Notes: generated from the letters alone by a model not told the origin. A DNA stretch of 64,000 nt from Pseudomonas sp. B21-056 (GCF_026016325.1 NZ_CP087203.1:1-64000); one strand, 5' to 3'. Counted from the stretch's first letter, positions 28,330 through 38,750 are shown. Made by a program: numbers and translations.

Positions 28330-30468
28330 ATGAGCACCGACAAGCCCGCCGGCACCCAGAGCCAACTGGCCGGCACCGACACCCTGGATCGCGGCAACAC
28401 CAATGCCAAGCTCGACAGCCTCGAACCGTTTCGCGCCGACGCCACCGAACAGGCGTTGCGCACCAATCAGGGCGTGAAGATCGCCGACAACCAGAACACT
28501 CTCCGCGCTGGCGCCCGTGGGCCCTCGCTGCTGGAAGACTTCATCATGCGTGAAAAGATCACGCATTTTGACCATGAGCGTATCCCGGAGCGCATCGTTC
28601 ATGCCCGGGGCACTGGGGCTCATGGCTATTTCCAGTGCTATGAAGCGCATTCGGCGCTGACCAAGGCGGGTTTCCTACAGGACCCGAGCAAAAAGACGCC
28701 AGTATTCGTGCGTTTTTCCACCGTGCAAGGGCCACGGGGTTCCGGCGACACGGTGCGGGATGTGCGTGGTTTTGCCGTGAAGTTCTTCACCGACGAAGGC
28801 AACTTCGACCTGGTGGGCAACAACATGCCGGTGTTTTTCATTCAGGACGCGATCAAGTTTCCCGACTTCGTCCATGCGGTTAAACCCGAACCCCATAACG
28901 AGATTCCTACCGGTGGCTCGGCCCACGACACCTTCTGGGATTTTGTCTCGCTGGTGCCGGAATCAGCTCATATGGTCATCTGGGCGATGTCCGACCGGGC
29001 CATTCCCAAAAGCCTACGAAGCATGCAAGGCTTTGGCGTGCATACCTTCCGCATGATCAACGCCGAAGGCCGCAGCAGCTTCGTCAAATTCCACTGGCGG
29101 CCCACAGTCGGTACCTGTTCATTGGTGTGGGACGAAGCCCAGAAGCTGGCCGGTAAAGATACCGACTACCATCGTCGCGATCTGTGGGAAGCGATCGAGA
29201 TGGGCGACTACCCGGAATGGGAATTCGGCGTGCAGATCGTTGCCGAGGAAGACGAGCATAAATTCGACTTCGACCTGCTCGACCCGACCAAAATCATTCC
29301 TGAAGAACTGGTGCCTATCACGCCATTGGGCAAGATGGTGCTGAACCGCAACCCGGATAACTTCTTTGCCGAAGTGGAGCAGGTCGCTTTCTGCCCTGGG
29401 CATATCGTGCCCGGTATCGACTTTTCCAACGATCCCTTGCTGCAAGGTCGACTCTTTTCCTACACCGACACGCAAATCAGCCGACTCGGTGGGCCGAATT
29501 TTCATGAGTTGCCGATCAACCGTGCGATCACTCCGGTACACAACGGCCAACGTGACGCCATGCACCGCACCACCATCGACAAGGGGCGTACCTCCTACGA
29601 GCCGAACTCCATCGACGGCGGCTGGCCGAAGGAAACCCCACCCGGTCCGCAGGACGGTGGCTTCGAGAGCTACCCGGAACGCATCGACGCCCACAAGATC
29701 CGCCAGCGCAGTGACTCGTTCGGGGACCATTTCTCCCAGGCGCGGCTGTTCTACAAGAGCATGAGCCCCCACGAGCAGGAGCACATCATCGCGGCCTATA
29801 GCTTCGAACTGGGCAAGGTCGAGCGGGAGTTCATCAGGGCGCGCCAGGTCAACGAGATCCTTGCCAACATCGATTTGGAGCTGGCGGCGCGGGTGGCGAA
29901 AAACCTTGGGTTGCCGGCACCCACGGCCTGCACGGTGGATGTACCGACGCCTTCGTTGGAGAAGTCCCCGGCTCTGAGCCAGGCGAACCTGCTGTCCGGT
30001 GACATCAAGACCCGCAAGGTCGCGGTGCTGGTGGCGAACGGCGTCGATGGGGCGATCATCGATGCGCTCAAGCAGGCGCTGAAGGCTGAGGGCGCCCATG
30101 CCAAAATCCTTGGGCCGACCTCCGCGCCGGTGACCACTGCCGATGGGCAAACCCTACCGGTGGATGCGTCCATGGAAGGCTTGCCGTCGATTGCCTTTGA
30201 CGCAGTGTTCGTACCGGGTGGCGTGCAATCGATCCAGGCCTTGAGCACTGATGGTGTGGCGTTGCATTACCTGCTGGAAGCCTACAAACACCTGAAGGCT
30301 ATTGCCCTGAATGGCGAAGCCAGGCAATTGCTGGTGTTGTTGAAGCTGGAGGCGGATGCGGGGCTGATTCCGGATGTGGATGTCGGGAAGTTCGCGGACT
30401 TCTTTGCGGCGATTGCCCTGCATCGGGTTTGGGCGCGGGAGCCCAAGGCCAAGGGAATTCCGGCTTGA
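28330..30468 (+). CDS. katE: Large-subunit (HPII-type) catalase
   Basis: A 712-residue clade 2 catalase that disproportionates hydrogen peroxide. The catalytic His is in the [15 protein letters not shown] block near residue 90, the NADP-free beta-barrel core follows, and the heme-ligand Tyr is in [14 protein letters not shown]. The C-terminal 150 residues are the DJ-1/PfpI-like domain ([19 protein letters not shown] to [13 protein letters not shown]) that distinguishes HPII from small catalases. The ATG at 28330 has AGAGGAGA nine bases upstream; the frame continues upstream but without conservation. It diverges from metN. Stationary-phase (RpoS) control is usual for this family but no clear promoter was identified. 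Confidence 0.95.
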   Translation: MSTDKPAGTQSQLAGTDTLDRGNTNAKLDSLEPFRADATEQALRTNQGVKIADNQNTLRAGARGPSLLEDFIMREKITHFDHERIPERIVHARGTGAHGYFQCYEAHSALTKAGFLQDPSKKTPVFVRFSTVQGPRGSGDTVRDVRGFAVKFFTDEGNFDLVGNNMPVFFIQDAIKFPDFVHAVKPEPHNEIPTGGSAHDTFWDFVSLVPESAHMVIWAMSDRAIPKSLRSMQGFGVHTFRMINAEGRSSFVKFHWRPTVGTCSLVWDEAQKLAGKDTDYHRRDLWEAIEMGDYPEWEFGVQIVAEEDEHKFDFDLLDPTKIIPEELVPITPLGKMVLNRNPDNFFAEVEQVAFCPGHIVPGIDFSNDPLLQGRLFSYTDTQISRLGGPNFHELPINRAITPVHNGQRDAMHRTTIDKGRTSYEPNSIDGGWPKETPPGPQDGGFESYPERIDAHKIRQRSDSFGDHFSQARLFYKSMSPHEQEHIIAAYSFELGKVEREFIRARQVNEILANIDLELAARVAKNLGLPAPTACTVDVPTPSLEKSPALSQANLLSGDIKTRKVAVLVANGVDGAIIDALKQALKAEGAHAKILGPTSAPVTTADGQTLPVDASMEGLPSIAFDAVFVPGGVQSIQALSTDGVALHYLLEAYKHLKAIALNGEARQLLVLLKLEADAGLIPDVDVGKFADFFAAIALHRVWAREPKAKGIPA

Positions 30469-30504
30469 TGCTCGTCTGAAGAGGCTCTGTTGCCTGTAAG
30501 GACG

Positions 30505-30600
30505 CTATCGCGAGCAGGCTCGCTCCCACATTGGGCTTTGTTGTGGATACGAATGTTGTATCCAACACAAAACCCTGTGGGAGCGAGCTTGCTCGCGATG
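30505..30600. repeat. Inverted REP pair (GTGGGAGC type)
   Basis: CTATCGCGAGCAGGCTCGCT then CCCACA on the left, CTGTGGGAGCGAGCTTGCTC then GCGATG on the right, facing each other across about 45 bp. Lies between the convergent katE and lipoprotein genes. Confidence 0.87.
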
Positions 30601-30603
30601 CTT

Positions 30604-31317
30604 TCAGGATTTACGCGGAGTCAGCACCAACTGCGCCGGCACGCTGCGCAAAATCTGTTTGCGCAGTTTCAAATCAAACCCCGGATCGAGCTTTTTAACC
30701 CGCTTGCTCAGCAAGTTCGCCAGCCACGGATAGTCATCGGTGCGCGGCGCCTGGACAGTGACATCACACTGAAAATTCACCACATCAGCGGCAATGGCAT
30801 CCAATTGGCGGCGCATTTTCTGGATATCGTTGATATTCAGCGCAACCGTGGTGCTTTCGGCGCTGGGGTCGATCACCTTGGCCACCGGTTTGGTTTCGGC
30901 AGCCTGGAGGGCAGCTTCGGCTTTATCCAGCTCGACCTTACGGGCCTGGGCGATCGCGCCGTTGACTTCACCGGTCAGTGCTGGCGCCTTGGGCATCAGG
31001 GCGCGGGCACGGCTCAGGGCAGTGGCGGCGGCGTTTACATCACCTTTTTGCAGATCGATCTGGCTGCGGCGCAGATACGCCTCGGCCAGTTGCCGCTGAT
31101 AGGGCTCCAGCGCTGGATCGTCGGGCGTCTGGGCCTGCAATGTGGCCAATTGATCTTCAGCGGTGGCCAGCTCATTGCCGGCCAGGCTTTGTTCCAGTTG
31201 TGCGATGGCCGGGCCCCGGGTATCGGGCGCTGCGGTCACTGGCGGCGAACTCTTGCAAGCCCCCAGCAGCAAGGAAAATGCGACAAGGAGCAGATAACGG
31301 GAGGCGAACGGCTTCAT
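30604..31317 (-). CDS. Lipoprotein of the PA5502 type
   Basis: A 237-residue outer-membrane-type lipoprotein: the signal MKPFASRYLLLVAFSLLLGA ends in a lipobox with Cys21. The middle (about 40-150) is Ala/Gln/Leu-rich helical repeat sequence with TPR-like character (LEPYQRQLAEAYLRRSQIDL). The C-terminal 80 residues contain INDIQKMRRQLDAIAADVV and a single Cys. Function is unknown. It lies downstream of znuB in the same direction, as PA5502 does in P. aeruginosa, and may be read with the zinc operon. Confidence 0.82.
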   Translation of the reverse strand: MKPFASRYLLLVAFSLLLGACKSSPPVTAAPDTRGPAIAQLEQSLAGNELATAEDQLATLQAQTPDDPALEPYQRQLAEAYLRRSQIDLQKGDVNAAATALSRARALMPKAPALTGEVNGAIAQARKVELDKAEAALQAAETKPVAKVIDPSAESTTVALNINDIQKMRRQLDAIAADVVNFQCDVTVQAPRTDDYPWLANLLSKRVKKLDPGFDLKLRKQILRSVPAQLVLTPRKS

Positions 31318-31354
31318 TCCTGCGACTCTCTATTTGCGCAAAAAGCGAGCAAGT

Positions 31355-32143
31355 CTACACCCCTCGACGGGGCAGGACAAAACTCAGCAGAAACAACGCC
31401 GCGGCGCTGATCACGATCGACGGGCCGGCCGGGGTGTCCTTGAACCAGGAAAGTGCCAAGCCGCCACACACCGCAAGCATGCCCAGCAGGCTCGCGCCCA
31501 GTGCCATCTGCTCCGGCGAACGGGCGTGACGTTGTGCCGCGGCCGCCGGAATGATCAGCAATGACGTAATCAGTAACACACCGACGATTTTCATCGCCAC
31601 GGCAATCACCACAGCGATCAGCAGCATCAGCGCCAGCCGCAGTCCTGTCACGGGCAGGCCTTCGACCCGGGCCAGTTCTTCATGGACGGTGACGGCCAGT
31701 AATGGTCGCCAGAGCGCCACCAGCAACAGCAGGACGGCTGCGCTGCCACCCAGGATCCAGGCCAGGTCCGTCGGGCTGATAGCCAGCAGGTCGCCGAACA
31801 GATAGGCCATCAGGTCGATCCGCACTTCATGCATGAAGCTCAAGACCACCAGCCCGAGGGACAGGGTGCTGGGCGCCAGGATGCCCAGCAGCGTATCGGA
31901 CGCCAGCGGCTGGCGTTGTTGCAAGGTCACCAGCACCACCGCCAGCAACAGGCAGCCGACGGTCACCGCCACCGTGGGGCTGATGTCCAACAGGAATCCC
32001 AGCGCCACGCCGAGCAATGCCGCGTGGGACAAGGTATCGCCAAAATAGGCCATGCGCCGCCAGACCACGAACGAGCCCAGGGGGCCGGCCACCAGCGCGA
32101 GGGCCAGGCCTGCGAGCAGGGCGTACAGCAGAAAATCAGCCAT
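31355..32143 (-). CDS. znuB: Zinc ABC transporter permease
   Basis: A 262-residue inner-membrane permease of the high-affinity zinc importer, with about eight hydrophobic helices. [27 protein letters not shown] is the conserved ABC-3 family block. The start [15 protein letters not shown] at 32143 overlaps the znuC stop by 8 bp, implying coupled translation. Third gene of the zur-znuC-znuB operon. Confidence 0.96.
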   Translation of the reverse strand: MADFLLYALLAGLALALVAGPLGSFVVWRRMAYFGDTLSHAALLGVALGFLLDISPTVAVTVGCLLLAVVLVTLQQRQPLASDTLLGILAPSTLSLGLVVLSFMHEVRIDLMAYLFGDLLAISPTDLAWILGGSAAVLLLLVALWRPLLAVTVHEELARVEGLPVTGLRLALMLLIAVVIAVAMKIVGVLLITSLLIIPAAAAQRHARSPEQMALGASLLGMLAVCGGLALSWFKDTPAGPSIVISAAALFLLSFVLPRRGV

Positions 32144-32918
32144 GCTTGCAGCCATCTCCATGAACGTGGGGGGTAACAGGTGCACCGATGACCACCGAAC
32201 CGTGCAGGTCATGGGCGTGGTCATGGTGGTGGTGATAGATCGCCAGGCTGGGTGCGTTCTTGCCGAACAGCTCGACGAACGCCGGGTCGCCGCTGACCTG
32301 CTCGGGATGCCCGGAACAGCAGACGTGACGATTGAGGCAGACCACCTGGTCGGTGGTGCTCATGACCAGGTGAAGATCATGGGAGACCATCAGCACGCCG
32401 CAGCCGTGACGGTTGCGCAGGCGAGTGATCAGGCTGTAGAGCTCGGCCTGGCCGGCCACGTCGACCCCTTGTACCGGCTCGTCGAGCACCAGCAGCTCAG
32501 GTTCGCGCAGCAGGGCGCGGGCCAGCAGCACGCGCTGCATTTCGCCGCCGGAGATGCTCTGCACCGGACTGTCGATCACTTGCTCGGCACCGACTTCGTT
32601 GAGCGCCGCCAAGGCCCGTCCGCGATCCACGCCAGGCACCAGGCGCAGGAAGCGCAATACCGAAAGCGGCAATGTTGGATCGACGTGGAGCTTCTGCGGC
32701 ATGTAGCCGACCCGCAGCTTCGGTTTGCGCCAGACGCTGCCGCTGTCCGGTTTGAGCAGACCCAGCACGGCGCGCACCAAGGTGGTCTTGCCGGCGCCGT
32801 TGGGGCCGATCAGGGTGACGATCTGCCCCGGTTCGACGCTCAGGTGGATGTTGTCCAGCACGTTCTGCCCGGCGAACGTCACGGCCACCTGCTCGAGGCG
32901 GATCAAGGCATTGCTCAT
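32136..32918 (-). CDS. znuC: Zinc ABC transporter ATP-binding protein
   Basis: A 260-residue ABC ATPase for zinc import: Walker [10 protein letters not shown], signature [16 protein letters not shown], Walker [13 protein letters not shown]. The C-terminal tail is His-rich ([22 protein letters not shown]), which probably binds zinc and may sense or buffer it. Its ATG shares one base with the zur stop (ATGA at 32916-32920). First transport gene after zur. Confidence 0.96.
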   Translation of the reverse strand: MSNALIRLEQVAVTFAGQNVLDNIHLSVEPGQIVTLIGPNGAGKTTLVRAVLGLLKPDSGSVWRKPKLRVGYMPQKLHVDPTLPLSVLRFLRLVPGVDRGRALAALNEVGAEQVIDSPVQSISGGEMQRVLLARALLREPELLVLDEPVQGVDVAGQAELYSLITRLRNRHGCGVLMVSHDLHLVMSTTDQVVCLNRHVCCSGHPEQVSGDPAFVELFGKNAPSLAIYHHHHDHAHDLHGSVVIGAPVTPHVHGDGCKHG

Positions 32919-33400
32919 CAAGCCCCCTGGCAACCGGAGCAGAGACCGACCACTTCGACGGTCTGGCTGTCGACCATGAAGCCGACCTCCTTGGCGCTGG
33001 CGACGATAGCGTCGCTGATGGACTTCTGCTCCAACTCGATGGCGGCGTGGCATTCGCGGCAGATCAGGAACTGGCCCTGGTGGGCATGCTCTGGATGATT
33101 GCAGCCGACGAAGGCGTTCAGGGAGGAGATGCGGTGTACCAGCCCGTTTTCCAGCAGGAAATCCAGCGCTCGATAAACCGTGGGCGGCGCGGCACGGCGG
33201 CCATCCTGTTCACTGAGGACCGCCAGGATGTCGTAGGCACCCAACGGCTTGTGGCTTTGCCAGACCAGTTCCAGCACGCGCCGCCGCAAGGCGGTCAGGC
33301 GCAGCCCCTGCCGCGCACAGATGGCATCGGCCTCGGACAGCGCGCTGTGCACGCAGTGGGAGTGATCGTGGGGACGACTGGCGAGGGGTGTAATAGGCAT
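32918..33400 (-). CDS. zur: Zinc uptake regulator Zur (Fur family)
   Basis: A 160-residue Fur-family repressor that shuts zinc import when zinc is plentiful. The winged helix ([44 protein letters not shown]) is followed by the metal/dimer domain with [26 protein letters not shown] and the C-terminal CSGCQGA; the paired cysteines form the structural zinc site. It heads zur-znuC-znuB and diverges from znuA across 66 bp. GTTATTATGTTAC at 33427-33439 in that spacer resembles a Zur operator half but is not a clean palindrome. Confidence 0.95.
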   Translation of the reverse strand: MPITPLASRPHDHSHCVHSALSEADAICARQGLRLTALRRRVLELVWQSHKPLGAYDILAVLSEQDGRRAAPPTVYRALDFLLENGLVHRISSLNAFVGCNHPEHAHQGQFLICRECHAAIELEQKSISDAIVASAKEVGFMVDSQTVEVVGLCSGCQGA

Positions 33401-33466
33401 GGGCAGCGACGAGTTCCGTTAGAGACGTTATTATGTTACCCGTTCTCGCCTCTTCGAGTGGTCATC

Positions 33467-34390
33467 GTGTCCCGATTTTTTTCGCTCTTTGTCGCTTTTG
33501 TCGCAAGTTTTCTGCTGATCGGCCCGGCTCAGGCTGAGGTCAAGGTCCTCACCAGCATCAAGCCGCTGCAACTGATTGCCGCTGCGGTGCAGGACGGCGT
33601 GGCCGTTCCGGAAGTGCTGCTGCCGCCCGGTGCTTCGCCTCACCACTACGCCTTGCGGCCCTCCGACGTGCGCAAGGTGCAGTCGGTGGACCTGCTCTAC
33701 TGGATCGGGCCGGACATGGAAGGTTTCCTGCCACGGGTGTTGAACGGTCGTACGCTGCCTTCCGTCGCGGTGCAGGAGCTGCCGGGGCTCAAATTGCGGC
33801 ATTTTGCCGAGGACAGCCAATCCCATACCGACGATGACGGCGACGAGCATGATCATGACCATCGTCCCGGCACGATCGACGCCCATTTGTGGCTTTCACC
33901 GATCAATGCACGGGTGATCGCCGCCAAGATGGCCGCTGACCTGAGCGCTGCCGACCCGGCCAATGCCGCCCGTTATCAAAGCAACCTCCAGGGCTTCAAC
34001 CAGCGTCTTGATGCCTTGGACACGCGTCTGAAGTCTCGTCTGGCCGGGATTGCGGGCAAGCCCTACTTCGTGTTCCACGAAGCGTTCGATTATTTCGAAG
34101 ACACCTATGGTCTCAAGCACGCCGGGGTGTTTGCCGTGGCTGCCGAGGTCCAGCCCGGTGCCCAGCATGTGGCGGCGATGCGCACGCGCTTGCAGGCTGT
34201 GGGTAAGACCTGCGTGTTCAGCGAACCGCCCCTGCGCCCGCGCCTGGCCGAAACCCTGGTGGCCGGCTTGCCGGTGAAGCTCGCAGAGCTGGATGCGCTG
34301 GGCGGCTACACCCCGGCGACGGCGCAGGGGTATGAGCAGTTGCTGGAAAAGCTGGGGAATGATTTGGCGGGGTGCCTGGAGTCGTTGTAA
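33467..34390 (+). CDS. znuA: Zinc ABC transporter substrate-binding protein
   Basis: A 307-residue periplasmic zinc-binding protein. The signal peptide is SRFFSLFVAFVASFLLIGPAQA; mature protein begins EVKVLTSIKPLQLIA. The zinc ligands are in SPHHYALRPSD, the His/Asp-rich loop (HTDDDGDEHDHDH) that scavenges zinc, DAHLWLSP and VFHEAFDYF. The start is a GTG; I prefer 33467, but an in-frame GTG at 33458 is possible and neither has a strong RBS. It diverges from zur and shares its control region, so Zur repression is expected. Confidence 0.93.
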   Translation: MSRFFSLFVAFVASFLLIGPAQAEVKVLTSIKPLQLIAAAVQDGVAVPEVLLPPGASPHHYALRPSDVRKVQSVDLLYWIGPDMEGFLPRVLNGRTLPSVAVQELPGLKLRHFAEDSQSHTDDDGDEHDHDHRPGTIDAHLWLSPINARVIAAKMAADLSAADPANAARYQSNLQGFNQRLDALDTRLKSRLAGIAGKPYFVFHEAFDYFEDTYGLKHAGVFAVAAEVQPGAQHVAAMRTRLQAVGKTCVFSEPPLRPRLAETLVAGLPVKLAELDALGGYTPATAQGYEQLLEKLGNDLAGCLESL

Positions 34391-34425
34391 CTCCAGTCGC
34401 TACACAAACCTGAAGTGAAGGAATT

Positions 34426-34561
34426 CCTGTGGCGAGGGGATTTATCCCCGCTGGGTTGCGAAGCAGCCCCAACAGACCTTCTCCAATCAATCTGACACGC
34501 CGGGGTAGCAGGTTTTAGGGCTGCTGCGCAGCCCAGCGGGGATAAATCCCCTCGCCACAGG
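34426..34561. repeat. Inverted pair of GGCGAGGGGATTTATCCCC repeats
   Basis: CCTGTGGCGAGGGGATTTAT... on the left and its near-perfect complement ending CCCCTCGCCACAG on the right, separated by about 50 bp. Lies between the convergent znuA and thrB. Confidence 0.87.
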
Positions 34562-34582
34562 GTTCTGTGTTCGGCAGGCAGG

Positions 34583-35533
34583 TTATAAGGCAAAAGGCAG
34601 CGGCGTATGAACATCCTGCCGCTGCGCCAACCGGTGCTGGAACTCCATCGGATCGTGAATCAACACATCCTGCCCGGCAAAGGATTCGGCGGCGATCAAG
34701 CGTGACAGCCAGAACCGCACGCAGGCCACGCGCAGCATGGTCGGCCATAGCTCGGCCTCGGCGGCGGTGAAGGGCCGCAGGGCTGCATAAGCCCCCAGCA
34801 ACGCCCGCGCCCTGGGGCCATCGAGCACACCGTCGTCATCCGAACACCAGTCGTTCAGGGCAATGGCGACGTCATACAGCATCGGCCCGGAACAGGCGTT
34901 GTAGAAGTCGATCAACCCGGTCAGGTGTGTGCCTTCGAACATGGCGTTGTCGCGGAACAGGTCCGCGTGGATGTTGGCGCGGGGCAGCGCGAGGATGCCG
35001 GTTTTCTGCAGCGCGATTTCGTCCAGCGCCGCTTTCAACAGCCGACGGGGCTCGGTATCGAGGTGTGACAGCAGCTTTGCGCCCTCCTCCTGCATCCAGT
35101 CCAGGCCGCGATCGGTCTTGCGCTTGATCATGTTGGCCTGGGTGGCCAGGTGCAGATGCGCCAGCAACTCGCCGACCTGGGCGCAATGCTGCGCGTTGGC
35201 CTGCTTGATGTGCTTGCCGGCCAGGCGCGGTTGCAGCAGCGCGGGTTTGCCGGCCAGCTCCCTGAGCGCAACGCCGTCGGTGGTGCGCAAGGCATAAGGC
35301 ACTGGCAGGGCGGCCTCATGCAGGACATCGAGCAGCTCGATGAAGAACGGCATTTCCTGCACCGGGCCGCGCTCGACCAGGGTCAGGACGAATTCGCCCT
35401 GCTCCAGGCTGATAAAGAAATTGGTGTTTTCGCTGCCAGCGGCGATCCCCTGGAAATCAAGCAGGCGGCCGAGCCCGTAAGGGGCGAGAAAGGTTTCCAG
35501 CTCGGGCCGAGCCAGGGGGGTGAACACAGACAT
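34583..35533 (-). CDS. thrB: Homoserine kinase (APH-like type)
   Basis: A 316-residue ThrB of the aminoglycoside-phosphotransferase-like kind used by pseudomonads, which phosphorylates homoserine for threonine synthesis. MSVFTPLARPELETFLAPYGLG is the family start. The kinase catalytic loop is LPRANIHADLFRDNAMF and the metal-binding segment is GLIDFYNACSGPMLYDVAI. The DUF2782 gene lies 55 bp upstream in the same direction, as in other Pseudomonas (PA5495-PA5494). Confidence 0.95.
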   Translation of the reverse strand: MSVFTPLARPELETFLAPYGLGRLLDFQGIAAGSENTNFFISLEQGEFVLTLVERGPVQEMPFFIELLDVLHEAALPVPYALRTTDGVALRELAGKPALLQPRLAGKHIKQANAQHCAQVGELLAHLHLATQANMIKRKTDRGLDWMQEEGAKLLSHLDTEPRRLLKAALDEIALQKTGILALPRANIHADLFRDNAMFEGTHLTGLIDFYNACSGPMLYDVAIALNDWCSDDDGVLDGPRARALLGAYAALRPFTAAEAELWPTMLRVACVRFWLSRLIAAESFAGQDVLIHDPMEFQHRLAQRQDVHTPLPFAL

Positions 35534-35588
35534 GGTTAAAACTGCCAGTACGGGCGCCCTGCAGCGGGCGCCGGTTGAAATTGGGAAA

Positions 35589-35879
35589 CTACTTCCACTC
35601 GAAGATCTTCCACGACGGGATCAGCATATCCGGTTGGTCCGAACGGATGAAGTTTGCATCAGTGCCGTCGGCGCGTACCAGGAAATAAGGCTTGCCGTGC
35701 TTGGGCGTGACCTTGATCGCATACAGGAAACCGTTTTGCCGGTACTCCTGAATGGTCTTGTCGCCTTCCGTGCGAATGGTGACGTCCGGGTCCGCCGAAG
35801 GTGCGTCGTCCGCCGCCATGACGGTAAGCGGGGTGATCGCAAACAAGCCAGCCAGTAACAGGCGATTTAGTGTACGCAT
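35589..35879 (-). CDS. DUF2782 periplasmic protein
   Basis: A 96-residue protein with a signal peptide (MRTLNRLLLAGLFAITPLTV, then MAADDAPS) and a small beta-rich domain (DVTIRTEGDKTIQEYRQNG, FLYAIKVTPKHGKPYFLVRAD). No function is known. It is conserved between thrB and polA in Pseudomonas, upstream of thrB, and diverges from polA. Confidence 0.9.
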   Translation of the reverse strand: MRTLNRLLLAGLFAITPLTVMAADDAPSADPDVTIRTEGDKTIQEYRQNGFLYAIKVTPKHGKPYFLVRADGTDANFIRSDQPDMLIPSWKIFEWK

Positions 35880-35953
35880 GATAACCTTGTCCCTTTGTCG
35901 TCAACGGTCCCGCTATTCTAGCCCCGGACCCGCCGAAAAGGTTGATCCTGCTC

Positions 35954-38722
35954 ATGAGCCAAGCCCCCCTCGTCCTGGTGGACGGTTCTTCTTATCTATA
36001 CCGCGCTTTTCATGCGCTGCCACCGCTGACCACGTCCAAAGGCCTGCCGACCGGTGCGGTCAAGGGCGTGCTGAACATGCTCAAGAGCCTGCGCAAGCAG
36101 TATCCGGACAGCCCGTTCGCTGTAGTGTTCGACGCCAAGGGTGGGACCTTTCGCGATGCGCTGTACGCCGAATACAAGGCCAACCGCCCGAGCATGCCCG
36201 ACGACATGCGCGTGCAGATCGAGCCGCTGCACGCCAGCGTCAAGGCCCTGGGCTTCCCGCTGCTGTGCGTGGACAACGTCGAAGCCGACGACGTAATTGG
36301 CACTTTGGCCCGTAGCAGCGCCGCAGCCGACCGCCCGGTGGTGATCTCCACCGGTGACAAGGACATGGCTCAATTGGTCGACGGGCACATTACCTTGGTC
36401 AATACCATGACCGGTAGCGCGCTGGACGTGGCTGGCGTGAAGGAGAAATTTGGTGTCGCTCCGGAGCAGATCATCGATTATCTGGCATTGATGGGCGATT
36501 CTTCCGACAACATCCCGGGCGTTCCGGGAATCGGGCCAAAGACCGCCTCCGGCTTGCTGGTAGGCGTCAACGGCGGCCTGACCGAGCTGTATGCACAACT
36601 GGACATCGTCGCCACGTTGCCGATCCGTGGCGCCAAGACCCTGGCCCCCAAGCTCGAAGAACACAAGGAAATGGCTTTCCTGTCCTACGAACTGGCGACC
36701 ATCAAGACCGACGTGCCGCTGGATGTCGGCCTCGACGACTTGCAAATGGGGCCACCGGACCACGAGAAACTCGCCGAGCTGTATACCCTGCTGGAATTCA
36801 AGAGCTGGTTCGAAGAGAACCAGCGAGACGCCAAGCGTTCCGGCCAGGAAATCGTCGAAGTGGCCGATGAGCAACCCGGCGGCGCGGAGGCGAAGTACGA
36901 AGTCATTCTCGATCAGGCGCGCTTCGACGCCTGGCGGACCAAGCTGGAAAAGGCGCCGCTGTTTGCGTTCGTCACCGAAACCAACGGTGACGATCCCCAG
37001 CATGCACAACTGGTAGGACTATCGTTTGCCGTGGCGGCCCACGAAGCGGCCTACATCCCGCTGACCCACTCCTACATGGGCGTGCCGGAGCAGTTGGACC
37101 GTGACACGGTGCTCAAGGCCCTCAAGCCCTTGTTGGAAAACCCCAACAAACTCAAGGTCGGCCAGCACGCCAAGTTCGAGACCAACATCCTGGCCAACTG
37201 CGCCATCGGTGGTGATCAGGACAACGGCATCCTGGTTCAAGGCATTGCCTTCGACACCATGCTCGAATCCTACGTGCTGGACTCCACCGCGACCCGTCAC
37301 GACATGGACAGCCTGGCGCTCAAGTACCTGGGACAAAGCAAGACCGATTTCCAGGACATCGCCGGCAAAGGCGTCAAACAGCTGACCTTCGACCAGATCT
37401 CCCTGGAACTGGCCGGCCCCTATGCCGCCGAAGACGCGGACGTGGCCTTCCGTCTGCATCAGGCCTTGCAGGAAAAACTGGCGGCGATCCCGAGCCTGGG
37501 CAAAGTGCTCGCCGACATCGAAATGCCGCTGATGCCGGTGCTGGCACGTATCGAGCGCCAGGGTGCGCTGGTGGATGCCAACCTGCTGGGCGTGCAGAGT
37601 GTCGAACTTGGCGAAAAGCTGGTGGCGCTGGAGCGTGAGGCGTTTGCCATCGCCGGAGAGGAATTCAACCTCGGCTCGCCGAAGCAATTGGGCGTGATCC
37701 TGTACGAAAAGCTCGGCTTGCCGGTGCTCAGCAAAACCGCCAAGGGCCAGGCATCCACCGCCGAGGCGGTGCTCGCCGAACTGGCCGAGCAGGATTATCC
37801 GCTGCCCAAAGTACTGATGCAGTACCGCTCACTGAGCAAGCTCAAGAGCACCTACACCGATCGTCTGCCGGAGCAGATCAACAGCCGCACCGGCCGCGTC
37901 CACACCAACTATCAACAGGCCGTTGCCGCGACCGGGCGACTGTCGTCCATCGATCCGAACCTGCAGAACATTCCAATCCGTACCGCCGAAGGCCGACGGA
38001 TCCGTCAGGCGTTCGTCGCACCGAAAGGCTACAAGCTGCTGGCGGCGGACTACTCGCAGATCGAACTGCGGATCATGGCGCACCTGGCCAAGGACGAAGG
38101 CCTGCTCCATGCATTCCGCAATGACCTGGACGTGCACCGGGCCACGGCCGCCGAGGTTTTCGGCGTCGAGCTGGACGCCGTCAGCCATGACCAGCGCCGC
38201 AGCGCCAAGGCGATCAACTTCGGCTTGATCTACGGCATGAGCGCGTTTGGCCTCGCCAAACAGATCGGTGTCGATCGCAAGCAGTCCCAGGCCTACATCG
38301 ACCGCTACTTCGCCCGCTACCCGGGCGTGCTGGAGTACATGGAGCGCACCCGCGCCCAGGCTGCCGAGCAGGGGTTCGTCGAAACCATTTTCGGTCGCCG
38401 GTTGTACCTGCCGGACATCAACGCGAAGAACCCGGCGCTGCGCAAAGGCGCCGAGCGCACAGCGATCAACGCGCCGATGCAAGGCACCGCCGCCGACATC
38501 ATCAAGAAAGCGATGGTGGCCGTGGATCGCTGGTTGTCGACCTCAGGGCTGGACGCCAGGGTGATCCTGCAGGTGCACGACGAACTGGTACTGGAAGTAC
38601 GGGAAGACCTGGTCGAGCAGGTCAGCCAGGAGATTCGCCAGCACATGAGCGCCGCCACCACGCTGGACGTGCCGTTGCTGGTGGAAGTGGGCGTGGGGAA
38701 CAACTGGGATGAGGCGCACTGA
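35954..38722 (+). CDS. polA: DNA polymerase I with altered proofreading site
   Basis: A 922-residue PolA for Okazaki-fragment maturation and repair. The 5'-nuclease domain (about 1-290) has LVDGSSYLYRAFHALPPL and DVIGTLAR. The polymerase domain is complete: RLSSIDPNLQNIPIRT, LLAADYSQIELRIMAHL, RRSAKAINFGLIYGMS, LQVHDELVLEV. In the 3'-5' exonuclease domain, the E. coli motif FDTET reads FVTET (Val340 in place of the metal-ligand Asp355) and KYD reads KFE (Glu409 in place of Asp424); YAAED (Asp501) is kept. Proofreading is therefore probably weak or absent. It diverges from the DUF2782 gene. Confidence 0.97.
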   Translation: MSQAPLVLVDGSSYLYRAFHALPPLTTSKGLPTGAVKGVLNMLKSLRKQYPDSPFAVVFDAKGGTFRDALYAEYKANRPSMPDDMRVQIEPLHASVKALGFPLLCVDNVEADDVIGTLARSSAAADRPVVISTGDKDMAQLVDGHITLVNTMTGSALDVAGVKEKFGVAPEQIIDYLALMGDSSDNIPGVPGIGPKTASGLLVGVNGGLTELYAQLDIVATLPIRGAKTLAPKLEEHKEMAFLSYELATIKTDVPLDVGLDDLQMGPPDHEKLAELYTLLEFKSWFEENQRDAKRSGQEIVEVADEQPGGAEAKYEVILDQARFDAWRTKLEKAPLFAFVTETNGDDPQHAQLVGLSFAVAAHEAAYIPLTHSYMGVPEQLDRDTVLKALKPLLENPNKLKVGQHAKFETNILANCAIGGDQDNGILVQGIAFDTMLESYVLDSTATRHDMDSLALKYLGQSKTDFQDIAGKGVKQLTFDQISLELAGPYAAEDADVAFRLHQALQEKLAAIPSLGKVLADIEMPLMPVLARIERQGALVDANLLGVQSVELGEKLVALEREAFAIAGEEFNLGSPKQLGVILYEKLGLPVLSKTAKGQASTAEAVLAELAEQDYPLPKVLMQYRSLSKLKSTYTDRLPEQINSRTGRVHTNYQQAVAATGRLSSIDPNLQNIPIRTAEGRRIRQAFVAPKGYKLLAADYSQIELRIMAHLAKDEGLLHAFRNDLDVHRATAAEVFGVELDAVSHDQRRSAKAINFGLIYGMSAFGLAKQIGVDRKQSQAYIDRYFARYPGVLEYMERTRAQAAEQGFVETIFGRRLYLPDINAKNPALRKGAERTAINAPMQGTAADIIKKAMVAVDRWLSTSGLDARVILQVHDELVLEVREDLVEQVSQEIRQHMSAATTLDVPLLVEVGVGNNWDEAH

Positions 38723-38750
38723 GAAGTAGCCCCCTGGCTATAGAGAGACC

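Noticed and set aside
29119..30150. 343-codon minus-strand frame opposite katE
   Set aside because: Antisense shadow; the catalase reading is complete and conserved.
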